A stretch of DNA of 64,000 nucleotides from Serinus canaria (lineage: Eukaryota > Chordata > Aves > Passeriformes > Fringillidae). Positions 48,201 to 60,163 of this stretch are shown here, one piece after another. A model generated the notes under the pieces. The model was not told where the DNA came from. It ran no database searches and worked only from the letters and a program-made list of their open reading frames with translations. The position numbers and the translations under genes were made by a program. How positions within the stretch are numbered: position 1 is the first letter of the stretch; each line of letters opens with the position of its first letter. The DNA lies in NCBI RefSeq assembly GCF_022539315.1, contig NC_066316.1, positions 4,355,501 to 4,419,500 on the forward strand, read 5' to 3'.

Positions 48201-49077
48201 ATGATGCACCGGATCGATCACAAGGCTCTGCATGCACAAAGCCCTTTGTGACACCCCAGTTCTACTCATTTTCCCTGTTTATCTTTAATTGACTAAGCCC
48301 TTGACAACACTAATTAGATAATATGTTATGGAGGGGATTGAATGCTTTAAAGCCATAGATAGCTTTGGAGTGCTGGGCCAAGTGCATCTTATCACATCAA
48401 CACAGCTGGAAATTGTCCATGGTGTAATTCATTAGTGATTACACTAGTGGAGAAAAAGTAGGGCCAGATCATATATTAATCTTAGCATATTGAGGAGGGA
48501 GAGGTGTGCTGGGTTTTGGGAGTTTTTTTGTTCTCTAAATTTTATTCTCAATGTTTTGCCCATAAATGTGCAATAACTTTTGCTGGCACAATTTGAATTG
48601 TCCCTGTCTCGTAGCACCTGCCAGGTGATGATGGCTTGTGTACTTATACAGAGTGAATAAAACACAAGTGATTATCCACTTAGCCATAATGCAGAGTGTC
48701 CTAGCTGACATGATCAGAGCTTTGCAAAGCCTCAAGGAGAACAAGAGGTTGATTACAATAATATTATGAATGTACAAGCAACATTTAGAAACAGCTGCTT
48801 ACCCCAGAACACAAAAGGGTCTCTCCTGGGCTCTGTCTTTACATGGTTCTGAAAAATGCTGTTGAAGTGAACAGGTTCTGACACAAAGGAAAAAAACTAG
48901 AGTTTCTGAGGAAAAAGCTAATGTTAGATCCAGCAAAAGTGCCTTCCAAATTCCTAATTATCAATGTTTCTAAGCCAGAGCTTACAATAATTATGAGTCT
49001 GGTTAATCATCACCCTTGTCTTTTCTCTTTACTCTTTCTTGCTCTTGTAAATTCTCCAGTTGGTGGCTAACTAGGGG

Positions 49078-49108
49078 AAAAAAAAAAAAAAGAAAAAGAA
49101 AAAAACAC
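49078..49108 (+). repeat. A-rich simple tract
   Basis: Almost pure adenine interrupted by single G residues, of the form A(n)GAAAAAGA(n). It could be an old retroposon tail, but no body or target-site duplication is recognised, so it is called only as low-complexity sequence. Confidence 0.8.
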
Positions 49109-52100
49109 CAAGATAAAAAGGATGATTTATTAAACTAAAATTCCAAAGAAATCACGTAACGTTTTGCTCCTCTCCTGAAGGTGGGTAAAGTTTCTACACA
49201 TCCCCTAAGTGCTACAATTAGGAACTGAAAACTCATTATCATACTTGCCTCCATCCTCACAGTAAAAACAAAACCTTCCCTTATATATTGGAGCAAGGAG
49301 AGATAGGTTTTGCTGGGGATTGTTCTAGAACGTAATAGGAAATAGTTATTTTTACCCTATTTGACAATTTGCATAACATGAATCCTGAAGAGTTAGCTGG
49401 TTTCCCTCCAGTTTTTTATCTAAGATGCTGGAAGCAGGGAGCAGCAGCCCACACACCAAGCAGAAATAAGCTGCCAAGCTCATTATCTCTGCTGCAGGTA
49501 TTGGAGGGAACAGAACCCTTCAGTTTGTAACCTGCCATGTCCTGCAACACTTGGTAACCCTCTCCCATGCTGGTGAAATGAACACAAGCAAACCAAGAGA
49601 TTTCCTCTTCAGTAACATTTCCATTGCAGAAAGTATCTCAATGTTTCTGTTTAAAGGGGATTTTAGGACAGTGGCAACCGCTGTCACAGGTTCCTCCCAG
49701 TCCCTTCCAGATATATTCTCTGTGACTCACAAGGGCTTTGGAGAGCCAGTGCAATCCAGAGGCAAGGAAAAGAGGTCCATTAAAAAGTAGGAGACAGGGA
49801 TTTTTATTCCAGAAGAGTCTGGTTACATGCTTTCCTTTTGCCATGTCTGGGCTGGCCTTCCAGCAGCTCAGCTCCAAGTCCAAGGTACAAACCAGCTTTG
49901 GGCTCCAGGTAAGTTGTGACACCTGAGACCAAAACCTTTGGGAATTTTCTCACAAACCAGGCCAGAATATCAATTTATTACTGAAACTGGGTCAGTTCCA
50001 CCTGGTTTCGGGTTTCAGTTTACACAAGTCCCAGATTAACAGGAAAGTTGACATGACTTTTGTAACAGCATGTCCTTGCTAACTGCAGGAGTCAAACACC
50101 TGCCAGGAAGGACAGCAGGGAAGAGCTTCAGGAGGTACTTGCAGAACATTTCAGAAGAAACGACTGTTTCTGTTGGTTTGCATCCCAACCTGTACTGCTT
50201 CCCATACTACATGAACTCACCAACACAGGGCAATCACCCTTGAAAAGCTGTAGTTACATTCCCAGGTTCTATTTGTTGCCCATGGAATGCACTTGGCTTG
50301 CTCCCTGACATAGATGGACAGCCCTTACAAAGCCTCTCAAATAAAGCACACTGCACAGGTACAACTGAACACACTCGCTGGCTGTGAAATTTTGTCATGA
50401 AAACTCTTGATCATTTTCATGCAGAAAATTCTTTTATATGGGTTTTGATTTGCTTTTTCAGAAGCTGGCATTATTGTCACTGCCTCTCTCTCCTTTGTTT
50501 TCCACCTGAATTGCACCTATGTTTATATGTATGGGAGAGAGAAATGTCCACCCTCCTTTTTCTCCCTTTTGCACCATTTTTTCTTTCTTTTTCGTTTCAG
50601 TCTGACGACGAACACAGATACACTGTTGCTACACCATAATCACTCAGGCATGACAATTCAATGTCGTGCTACTCTTGAGCAAAGTGGAAATTGTGTGAAA
50701 ACAAGCAGCAGAATACCGTGATCTTTAAAAATCTCCACAAGCCAGAGTATGTTCCCATCTGGAAATTGCCACTCTCCTGAAAAAAGCATAGTGATCAATT
50801 AACCAATATTATTTGTGTCCAACTCATGATGTTATTATTCCAGAGCAACCAACTTCATTTTTACATGATGTATTGAAAAAACAATACCTTGTACAAGGGG
50901 ATGTGCAAACACTGTCACTTGATACCTCTCTGCCTTCAAGGCTTAATAAAGGAAGAAAACTTGAACAAGTCCTCAGACAGCATGCACATACAAAGTGGTT
51001 GGCAAAAAAAATAGTAGTGAGTACCTTGTTCACTAAAAGAGCTCAAAACTGTTAGGGAGAATGCTGGAAACTAAAGAAATGGAATTTAGAAGTGAATTTT
51101 CATCACCCTTTCTATGTGGCTGGTTCTCACCCTCATTCCTGTTCTTTTTGCCTCTTCCCCATCAAGGAAATTCGTCTCCAGGCAATCTGGGTTTATATCT
51201 CTCCAGGATATTACCTCAAGATAAGAATCAAAGCTCTGATCCGAGGGAATGATTTCATCCCTAATCTTTCCCCATTAGAAGAGCTCCAAGGTTAACAGAA
51301 ATTAGCAAACATGTTTGAATCCTGCACTGAATTTCACTTTGCAGTGTGCTCTGTTAGACATTATTTATACTTCAGGGAGTGCTTTCAGGCAGTATCCCAG
51401 CAACAAATAGAAGGAAAAATGCAAGGCACATTGCAGATTTGGCTGAATAAATAACATAAATACAGAAACATTGCTAGTTAGATGCTAAAGACATGAGATG
51501 AGAACATTCTCTTCTGCATACGCATTTTTTGTGGAAAGACTTCTTTTGAATTACAGACTCATTACTAGGTTTTGAAATTCATCCATGGCTAAGCTCACCC
51601 CTGAGAGAAGTCATAACTTAAAAAAAAAATCTATATATTGCCAATATTGGCATGTAGTTTCTATAAAGAAGAAAACCTTTCCATTAAGATTATTCAGCAA
51701 ATTATCTAAAAACAATCTCATTATCACAGTGAAGGTTCTCATGGTTTCTCTGTATTAAATATCCCTAAAACATTGACTCCAACAGCAAAGAACATTAGCA
51801 GCCTCCTCAGTCTTCAAGTTTCCCATGAAGGGCCACCTCTGGTCAGGTTCCCAGCTGGTGTAAGACAGCATGGCCTCAGAGAAGCCAGGGGAAAATCCAG
51901 TTTATACCAGGTAACTATCTGGCTGGGAGGTCTCCTCTAAATTGTCAACTTCAGCATATTATCCCAGGCTTAAGACAGTGCCTGGCTCAGCTCTCACTCA
52001 CTCCATGGAGAGTGTCTCCCAGGGAGCATTTTTCCTTTCCCAGAGCAGCTGCTGCAGCCAGAACTCTTTACCCCCCCCTTCACAACTCCTGCCCTGCTGA

Positions 52101-55100
52101 TGCTGAACACTGCCTCCCACTCAGCTCAGTGTTTTGGGGCAGCCAAAAGCACGTCTCCTGGTGCTCCTACTCTTCACTGATGCCATGGGGATGAATGGAT
52201 GAGGAAAACTGGAGCAGAGAGGAGAGCAGCGTGCTGTGCTGCTCTGGGAATGAAGGCATAGCTCCCACCTAAGGAAGCTCACTCTGGAAGTCAGTGCAGT
52301 GCCACGGTATCGAAATGCAGAGGTATGACCATGCAGACTGACGTGCTGCAGGATTATCTCCATGTACAGCTCACGGGTAATATCCCAAAGGCAAACACAC
52401 CTATGCACACAGAGCCAACACACCTGCATCAGCTTTCCATTGGCTTCCTCTGGGTACAGATGGCTTTTTATATTTAGGCTTAACTAGAGCACAGAATTCT
52501 CTTGTACCTTATTTTGTTAAATTACTGCATTGCTGCCCAAGCACAGAGTCCTCTGTGCATAAGGACTGGTGCATGCCTGGAGGTCTCCTCAAGGAACTAT
52601 AGGAAGCAGATATGGACCTGTATTCCAGCCCAGGAGCTTAATGAACAGGAATTCCAGGATCCAGGGATCAATCAACGCAGGCTCATGCTGGCAAGATGCT
52701 GGGCTCTCCTGTATACGTGTCCAACTCAACAGTGCTTGGTCCTGAAAGGATTTCAGTGGAGACGTAAAATGACGGCAGCACTCAGACTTTCCGGAGTGGG
52801 GCTGCCAGAACTGTTCCTATCCTGCTCCGTCCCCAAAGAAACAATAATCCTCTTTTTCCAGCCCCAGCTCATCCTGCCCTGAACAATGCACGCCAGATTA
52901 CAGTCATTCACCAGGATGCAACCACTGTCATGCACCACTCTGTTACTAAGTACTCATAAATGCTGTCCATGGAGCAGACAAGCACACGCAGTTCCAGACA
53001 ATTCCTAAAGTACATTCAGCAGGACTTCTCAGCACCTTGGCTCTCCACTCAAGAGGCTACACAGGACCAGGGATCGAATCAACCTACCAAGAACCTGACT
53101 TACACCTCCTTGTAGTTTGCAGCATGACTTCGATTCTGAAGAGAGAGAGGGCAAGCCCCCAAACCATGCCCAACTGAAACCAAAGATCACGTTGTTACAG
53201 CAGCAAGATACAAATGACCTGTGTACCCAGCTACATTTTCAATCATCGAATACATTGTTTGCTTCTACTTACCAGTTATTTTATATTTCACAGAGATACT
53301 GGCTCTTCTTTTTGGGTCAGTCTACTGATAATCTTTAAAAATAAACCCACTAAGAACAAACTATTATTTATCATCTGGTTTTTGCTATCTGCTTTAGAAG
53401 CAGCTCTCCAAGGCAACTTTAAAAGCCAATGCATTAATGCACAGTGACAGATGGGCTGAGCTTTTCCTTGCTCTCTGATAAGAGCACAGTGTGCATCAGG
53501 AGTCCCAGCCAGCACCACAGGTGACATGTGGCAGTACAGCAGCCTCTCTGCTGCCCTGCTCCTTCCCTTTGTGCCTGCATGGCACACAACACACCAAATG
53601 ACACTGCAGCTTCTAACAACTGCCCCTGCGCGTTCTGGGAAGATTAGAAACGACAGAAGAAATTGTTCCAGAAGTAAAATCCAGAAGGAAAGCATAGGGT
53701 GAGGTCAGCATTTGGAAAAGTTTTTGTTGAAATAATTCCATCAACTTTTATCTGAGCAAAACAAGATTTTTCAAAATAACTCCTTCCATGCTAATCTGAG
53801 TATGCCTGCATTATGTAGGCCTGTATGCCCTGTAGCTCCAAACAAACCCATGGGCTGACAACCAGCTCTGCCACACCAGTGCAGAGCAGATTTCCCTGCT
53901 CTAGGTCTTTTATGTCTGTTTAGTCTCAAGTGAATCCTTCACATGCCCTTTCAAGTTCATTTATGAGCATCACTATAATGCTGAGCTCTCCTTTCTTATC
54001 ACTTGCTGCTATTAAAATTGGTGACTGATTTTCAAGTTCTGGATAGCTCCAGTGCAGGATACTTAGGAAACACCCTGCCAGAGCTTATTCTCAGTATGCT
54101 CTTTCAAAGCCAAGAACAAATCCAGTGTTTGTTCTCTTGAGCTCTAAACCATTGTACTTCGCCCTTTTTTATTGGATTGAGACCTGAAACTTCATTCTGT
54201 ATGCTCAGAGTGAAACAGAAATTTTGCTTCAAGAGAGATGCTCGACAGCAGGGCCAGGCAGTTGTGTGATACCTGGAGAGTACTAGAGGCAGAATCTTCC
54301 TTTTCACTTCTTTGTGGGGTTGATCTGCTGACTTTTTGCAATGCAGCTGTGGGGGGAATGGCTCAATTATCAGGGTCACAAGGGGCTAATTAGCCCCATG
54401 TAATGTACCCAGAACTTTCCCACTGGAAGTTTTCTCTAATTTTTTTTAACCTTATGAAATGGCTATTCCACTATATTAAAAAGGAAAAAAAAAATTCAAT
54501 ATTGTAACTTCAGGAACAATTTCAATGCTTTTTTCCCTCTTGCTGCTGGGAGAATTTAAGGGACTGGCATGAATGACGAGCCTATTTTGGGTAACTAAGG
54601 AAAGCTGCACAAGAAATGCAGCCTCCTGACTTGCCCCATAAGGCTCATGGACACCAGGTTGTGCAACCCCAGTGAGTGCCCCGACCTACATATGGCCACT
54701 TGGGTGAAGCTGGAAAGGAAAGCACTCCTGCCCACACTAGGACTAGGAAAGTCCTCTTATTTCATAAACTTTGAAATTGGTTTTAACTTGTGGGCCAGAG
54801 AGTTGAGTCACAGACCTTCTGGTCACTTGGATGAACCCAGAGGATAAAAGGGCAAAATATAAATGAGCAGAAAAGCGAGTAACTGTAGCCAAGTTTAATA
54901 TTGAATTAGCTAACTGAAGGAATGGAAAGTTTTGGAGGTGACAACTCTCACGCTACCGAAAACAGCACCTGAGCTGGCAAGCATGGCACACCTGAACCTC
55001 ACAGCCCAAAGGCTGAGTGGGAAAAATTCTGCTGAACAACTGAACTGTTTCTTAAGATTTTTGCAAGAGCTTCATGCACCAAGGAGCTGCACAACAAATC

Positions 55101-58100
55101 CTGTTAGCTAATGATCCTAGACAGACGAAATCCAATCCTTGAGGATTTGTGAATGAAGAATCTTGCACAAACACGATATCTTTTTGGCTCCTAGAGTGCA
55201 GGTAGAATTACCTGGTCTTCCAGCAAGACCTTCCAAAGAACCAGAGAACAAGGACAGGTGAAAGATAATTTCCTACAGTGGGATACCTTACTTGGTGAAG
55301 AAAGGATCAGTTACCTTCTTCTCATATCAGTTGCAGAGTGAATTAGCTCAACACAAATGGCAACCAATCTGGTTGCATATCCCTCCAAATCTGGATTCTG
55401 ATTGAAAGTTGAGTTCCCAGATGATTTCTTGGTTTTAAACCAAAGCAACCCTTGGCATTCTGGTTTTCATGGTACACAGACTGCTTTAATAACATCAATT
55501 ATCAGCTGCTGTACTAACAACACTGGTTTGCTCCTATTATTATATCACACTTGCTTTACCTTCTGAAGTTTTCCTTCAGAACATTGTTCCAATCACAGAT
55601 TATTCTGACCACCACCTCCTGCCTTTGTTGTTTAAATATTTCAACATCCTGATGGAATGTGGGACCATCAGGATTCTTCCTGGAGTGGAGTATCAGACTC
55701 TGGCTACAAACCTCACTTCTTATTTCCTCACTCTTTGCCTTACTTCACCTTAAAGGAAGTAAGTTTCACTTCAATTACAGTGAAGTAGAATGAACATGAG
55801 ATGTAAGCTCTGCCAAAGAGGCACTTCACAGCTGGTGGAAGAGTGTGGAAAGAAGATGCCTGCACCCACAGAGAACACAGAGCCATTAGTCAGGCACTGT
55901 AACATGCCCACAGCTGTTCTACTTTGGAATACAGAAGCTTGCATCTGGGTGATGAAATTTAAGGAACCAGTGCCTGGTGTGTTCATTTGAAACCTTTCAT
56001 ATCAGGACAAGGGGATGATGATGATGCATGAGTGTTTAATGGACTGCAAGATGTTGAAAGTCTTCTGTTATATCTTGTCACTGACACACTGCAAGGGGAC
56101 AGCCACGGGCACTCTTGAGATACAACCCACCCATGACCTCTGGAGACAGAAATGTTATTGCCAGAAGGATGCTCAGTCCTGCAGATGTGGGGAGGTGCTC
56201 ATGCCCACAAAGAGCCAGCGCTCACCCAAGTCAAGCTGCATTGCTGGATTGACTGTTGTTCAGTGAATGCAGACCCCAAAGGCAGCACACAGCTGCTCCA
56301 GAGAGCAGTGAAGTTCACACAGAGGAAAGTGATGGTGACAGCCACTCAAACACAGGGGTTGAGAGCCCAGAAGCACCTCCTGACATCCCCCAGCTGACTG
56401 TGTGTGCACTGGGCTTTCACCCCATGGTCATTGTGCCCAGTCCTGTGACACACAGCTGAATCAGAGAGCACCTTTCCAGAAAGGGCCTGTCTCCACTGAA
56501 AGAGGACAATGACAGAGATTGTTGCCAGCCCAGCTCCAGGCTGCAGCTGTTAAAAACCTGCCAGTGCCTTTCTGGGGAGATGCAAGGGAAGATTACCCAT
56601 CAAACAGCATATCTGAAAACATATGTTGAACAGTGCCAGGAGTAGCATAGCTCAGCCTTTAACCATAACCTTGGATTTGAAATACAAACCTCTCCTCACT
56701 CCTCTCTCCCTGCACCATGATTAAGCTTTCAAGCAGTGCTGCAGCAATGCAGGATGCTAAGCCAAGTTTTGGCAGCACACAGCATTCTCAGCACCAACCG
56801 TAGAGAATTACAGGTATGGAAATGTATCAAATTAAAATAACTATGAGTAATGCTTATTCAGAAGAAAAATAAATACACCATACTGTGGGGGAAAATGTTT
56901 AAATATCTGAATCGAATCTTCAGCAAAATTATTTGCTTTGCCATGGGTATGTATTTTAGGCTAGCTAAATAATTCAAGTACTTTCCTTACATTACTTCTC
57001 CTTGAAATGAGAGTTTCATGTTTATTATTCATTACTCAGGTGGGGAGCTCTGCTTGCTATAAAAGTAAGTGGAACAAGCAGCTGCAGTAAGGTGAGATCT
57101 GGGACCCAAACACAGCTCATGAGCTTGGTACTGAAAGCATTTCCCACCCAAGGAGCAGGATACAACCTACAACCACTCAAGTGGCAGGAGTAAAACAGTT
57201 TCTTCCTCAAACAAGAGTAAACTATTAAAATAAAGCAACCCAAGCTGAGATTCATTTTGTCTCTCACCACAGGTACCAGCAAGCTCCTTCTGACCCCACT
57301 CAGCACAGCCCTGCCCAGGGAAGGCATTTTCCCTATCATTCCAAATGCACACTGTGACGGGAACTGCTGTAATTAAAAGCAGCAAAATTTAACACACGTC
57401 CCCTCCCTGTGAGCAGTTCCATTAAGTCAATAGCATTACAATCCCCAGGAAGAGTTATGTGATCTGCTCTCTGCCCAGCTGCATGAACTACTACATTTCC
57501 CTGTTGCTGAGCTCCACACCTGATCCTGGCCTGTGCCTGACACGTAAAGGTGTTTGGCATCTGATGCATCTCCGTGGCCGGAGTGGGGAGCAGAAAGGGC
57601 ACATGCACTCCGGACCCAGCCCCATTGGAATCACAAATGGAACAGGCGATACCTCTGTCTCAGTGCAGCTGATTTAATAAACCTGTCTCAACACCTTATG
57701 AAGTGTCAGGTTTTAAACCATTCCTGGAGCTCAGATTTCACCAGCAGAATGCTCAGCATTGTTTTGAGCTGTTTTCTGTGCCTGTCCCACACTGCCAAGC
57801 TATTTTGTTCAGAGGTCAGAAATGTGGGCATGCTACCATAAAAGTCAGGAAATCATTTACAGAATGCATAAAAATTGCTTTGCAGGGCAGTGACTCAGAG
57901 CTGAGAGGACATGACATAATCTCTTTGCTCTATAAACAAACATGGATAATGTATAGCCTTTAATATGCAATAATCAAATGCAATCTTGTTTCAAATGAGA
58001 AAAGATCCAATCCAGTTTCATTTCTCTGCTGATGACAGTGGAATTCAGCAGAAGACAGCAAGTATTTCAGAAAGAATGTATAGTCCCATCATTCATTACT

Positions 58101-58240
58101 GCATGACAACCACCTCCACCTACCACATTCCTGTTTCCAGGACTGGTGAGCTGTTTTGCACACTTCCAGATGGAGGTATTTTGAAGGACAGCTTTGTTAC
58201 CCATCTTTTTCTTTTTCCTAACTCCCAAGTCAGTGCTTAC

Positions 58241-58388
58241 CAGCCAGGGCCTTGATGCGGGAGCGCTCAAACAGCCGAGCAGAGCTGTTCTCATTGTCCC
58301 AGTCGTCCACATCCCAGCGGTTGTTGACGTCGCTGTACTGCTGTTGGATTTCAATGTTGTCGTAATCTGTCGCTACCGTCGTCGTCAT
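58241..58388 (-). CDS. SPTBN1: SPTBN1 first coding exon, main isoform (MTTT N-terminus, 148 nt coding)
   Basis: Starts [20 protein letters not shown] and ends [11 protein letters not shown] plus one base: 49 codons + 1. The sequence matches the canonical beta-II spectrin head as I know it. The donor is GCTG|GTAAGC; phase 1 joins the exon at 25122-25273. The start context AGGATGA has a purine at -3. The acidic, glutamine-rich head precedes the actin-binding CH pair. The same exon carries 52 nt of 5' leader up to 58440. Confidence 0.98.
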
Positions 58389-58440
58389 CCTGAGTCTTCT
58401 CCTTAGCCTCTCCTCACCATCAGATTCTTCCTAAAACCCT
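58389..58440 (-). other. SPTBN1: 5' untranslated part of the MTTT exon, with a 5-codon uORF
   Basis: The acceptor TTTTTCTTTGACAG ends at 58441, so at least one non-coding exon lies upstream. Within these 52 nt a single upstream ATG (58420) opens MVRRG followed by TAA (58405-58403), 14 nt before the main ATG. The upstream ATG has C at -3 and G at +4, an intermediate-to-weak context. Confidence 0.85.
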
Positions 58441-59380
58441 CTGTCAAAGAAAAACACAGAAAAATAAGCGTTTAGATGGTGCACATATATTGGATGAAAG
58501 TCATAAAGGTCAAGCTCAGGAGTCTTGCTTTCAAAAATCAGTGACTTTTACTTGAGGACAAGCTCAAGAACAGGAGATACCAACCACTCCTTCAGAGAAC
58601 AAATATTCTCAAAAATTAAGTGCTTTTTTTAAGCCAGAAGCTTTGCTGCAAACACACATCCAGGATGGAAATGTTAAGCTCCACAAATCAGAGCATGGAT
58701 GGAATAGTGCAGCAAAACATTTCCACAAGTGTCATTTTCAAAAGCAGACCATTGGCTTTAGAGATCTGTGAGTGCTGGTTAAAGCATACGGAGCTGTGGA
58801 TAACTCGGCCTCAAGCACAAAGATGATCTCCATACCTTTACAAAATGGTGCAAATAACTGATGGGAAAAAAATACAGATTCTCAAAAAGCCACATAAGCA
58901 TTTGACAAGCAAAAGCCTTTTAACATGTGTCTGAAGAAATATTTCTCTCCCCACATGCAAATACTGACTTTGTGGCTGGTCCTGGCAATTTATTTATGAA
59001 CCAATCCAGATAAAACCAACTAAATGATGCATTACTTTGAACTCTCCACAGGAACAACATGGCACCCACCAACGCAACCCTTGGGGTGAGGTTCTCCTCT
59101 TTCAGGGCGCTGTTTGCATATTTATTTTTTTTTTCTGACTAGGATTTCCATGTATTTATGGGTACTAGATATAAGAGGCAGACACCTCAGGAGGAGGAGG
59201 GAGGTTATACACAGCTGTGAGCCCAGCGGGAACAGCACTGAGCATCCCCTTCACCCTTCAGTGCTCAGCGAGACCCTGAGGAGCACCTCAGACACAGAAA
59301 CTCACACTTCACCTTTGCAAAAGGCAATAATTACCAGAAATACAGTTAAATACAGGGGGAAGGGGGAGCTGGGGAGGGGC
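58441..59380 (-). other. SPTBN1: First intron of the main transcript (upstream end uncertain)
   Basis: Lies between the acceptor at 58441 and the CpG island. Nothing is recognised except a four-run G tract at 59355-59379. The upstream end depends on which donor the non-coding exon uses. Confidence 0.65.
59355..59379 (+). other. G-quadruplex-type motif
   Basis: Four G-runs of 5, 5, 4 and 4 with loops of 2, 4 and 1 nt on the plus strand, which is the template strand of SPTBN1. It lies at the inner edge of the promoter CpG island, next to a possible donor at 59391-59390. Confidence 0.7.
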
Positions 59381-60150
59381 CGCCCTTCTACCTGGGCGGG
59401 GACGCGTGCTCCCCTCACGACGCCCCGCCTGGGGCTTCTCTTGTCTTTTCTCACTTTTATCTAGCTTTCTTATTTTAAAATAAAATTTAAAGAAAAAGAA
59501 AATGAGGGAAAAAAAAAAAAAAACGAGCCGCAGCCTGGAGGGCAGGCGGGGCCGGGGCCGCCCCTGAGGGTGAGGCCGAGCCCGCCCTCACGGCGGGGCC
59601 CCGCTGCCCCTCAGGCCCTGCCCGCCCGCCGCGCTGGCGCCACCTGCCGGCCGCGCCGCTCCCGGCACCCGCATGTCGCGACATCCGTCCGCCTCGCCCG
59701 CGACAGGCGGCGTGCCTGCCCTGCCTCACCAGCGCCGTTCGTTCCCCGTCCGGGCCCGGGACACCAGAGGCGGCTGGCTGGCCCCCGGCACCAGCAGGTC
59801 CGTCCCGAGCTTCCGCGCGGACAAATCCCAGTGTCTGGCGCAGGAGCGGGAGCGGAGCCGCGCTGGGGCGGCTGTTACATAAGGAGCTGTTAGCGAAGGC
59901 TGGGAGCGAGTGCTCAACCTTCCCGAAAGGTGGGAAGGAATCGCTTCAGTCATGGGAAGCTGCCAACAGAGCGAGGGAACGCTCTGGAGGAGAACTGGCT
60001 CTGGGGAAGGTCGTGGGGACGATGCTCCCGCGGCGCATCCCGCAGGAGCCGGGCATGGATCAGCCGCTCCGGCCGGATCCTGCCGCTGGGAACAAACAAA
60101 AGCATGGAGCAAAGACGGGGAAGGATTAAATCCCACTCGCCGCGTTTCTG
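59381..60150 (-). promoter_or_regulatory. SPTBN1: CpG island, likely main promoter P1 and non-coding exon 1 of SPTBN1
   Basis: The densest CpG block in the window (core 59524-59865), just upstream of the MTTT exon. The minus-strand exon 1 is not fixed: usable donors are CCCAG|GTAGAA (exon end 59392), GGCAG|GTGGCG (59644), CGCTG|GTGAGG (59730) and AGCTG|GTGAGT (60163). A 15-A run at 59509-59523 splits the island. No TATA box is seen, as expected for a broadly expressed CpG promoter. Confidence 0.75.
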
Positions 60151-60163
60151 CACAGCACTCACC

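Larger units (their letters stand above)
44592..58240 (-). other. SPTBN1: SPTBN1 long intron, 5' part (13.6 kb)
   Basis: Apart from the P2 leader and CpG island (44592-45270) no feature is supported. An A-rich purine tract lies at 49078-49108. Candidate conserved-element-like AT-rich sequence with TAATTAG-type sites lies at 48250-48480. A plus-strand open frame of 108 codons (45450-45776) begins just outside P2 but has no recognised similarity. Confidence 0.78.
1..58440 (-). other. SPTBN1: SPTBN1 gene body, 5' portion (beta-II spectrin)
   Basis: Overall span of the coding exons seen on the minus strand; the gene continues past position 1. The product is the beta subunit of the non-erythrocyte spectrin tetramer. 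It pairs with alpha-II spectrin, binds F-actin through its N-terminus, and builds the sub-membrane skeleton. Nineteen coding segments (two of them alternative first exons) were placed by translation and splice sites, and all junction phases agree. The sequence matches SPTBN1 rather than SPTB, SPTBN2 or SPTBN4, because both N-termini ([14 protein letters not shown] and MELQ...GPLSP) are those of beta-II. About 1315 of roughly 2360 residues are in the window. All introns have AG acceptors; one donor is GC instead of GT. Confidence 0.97.
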
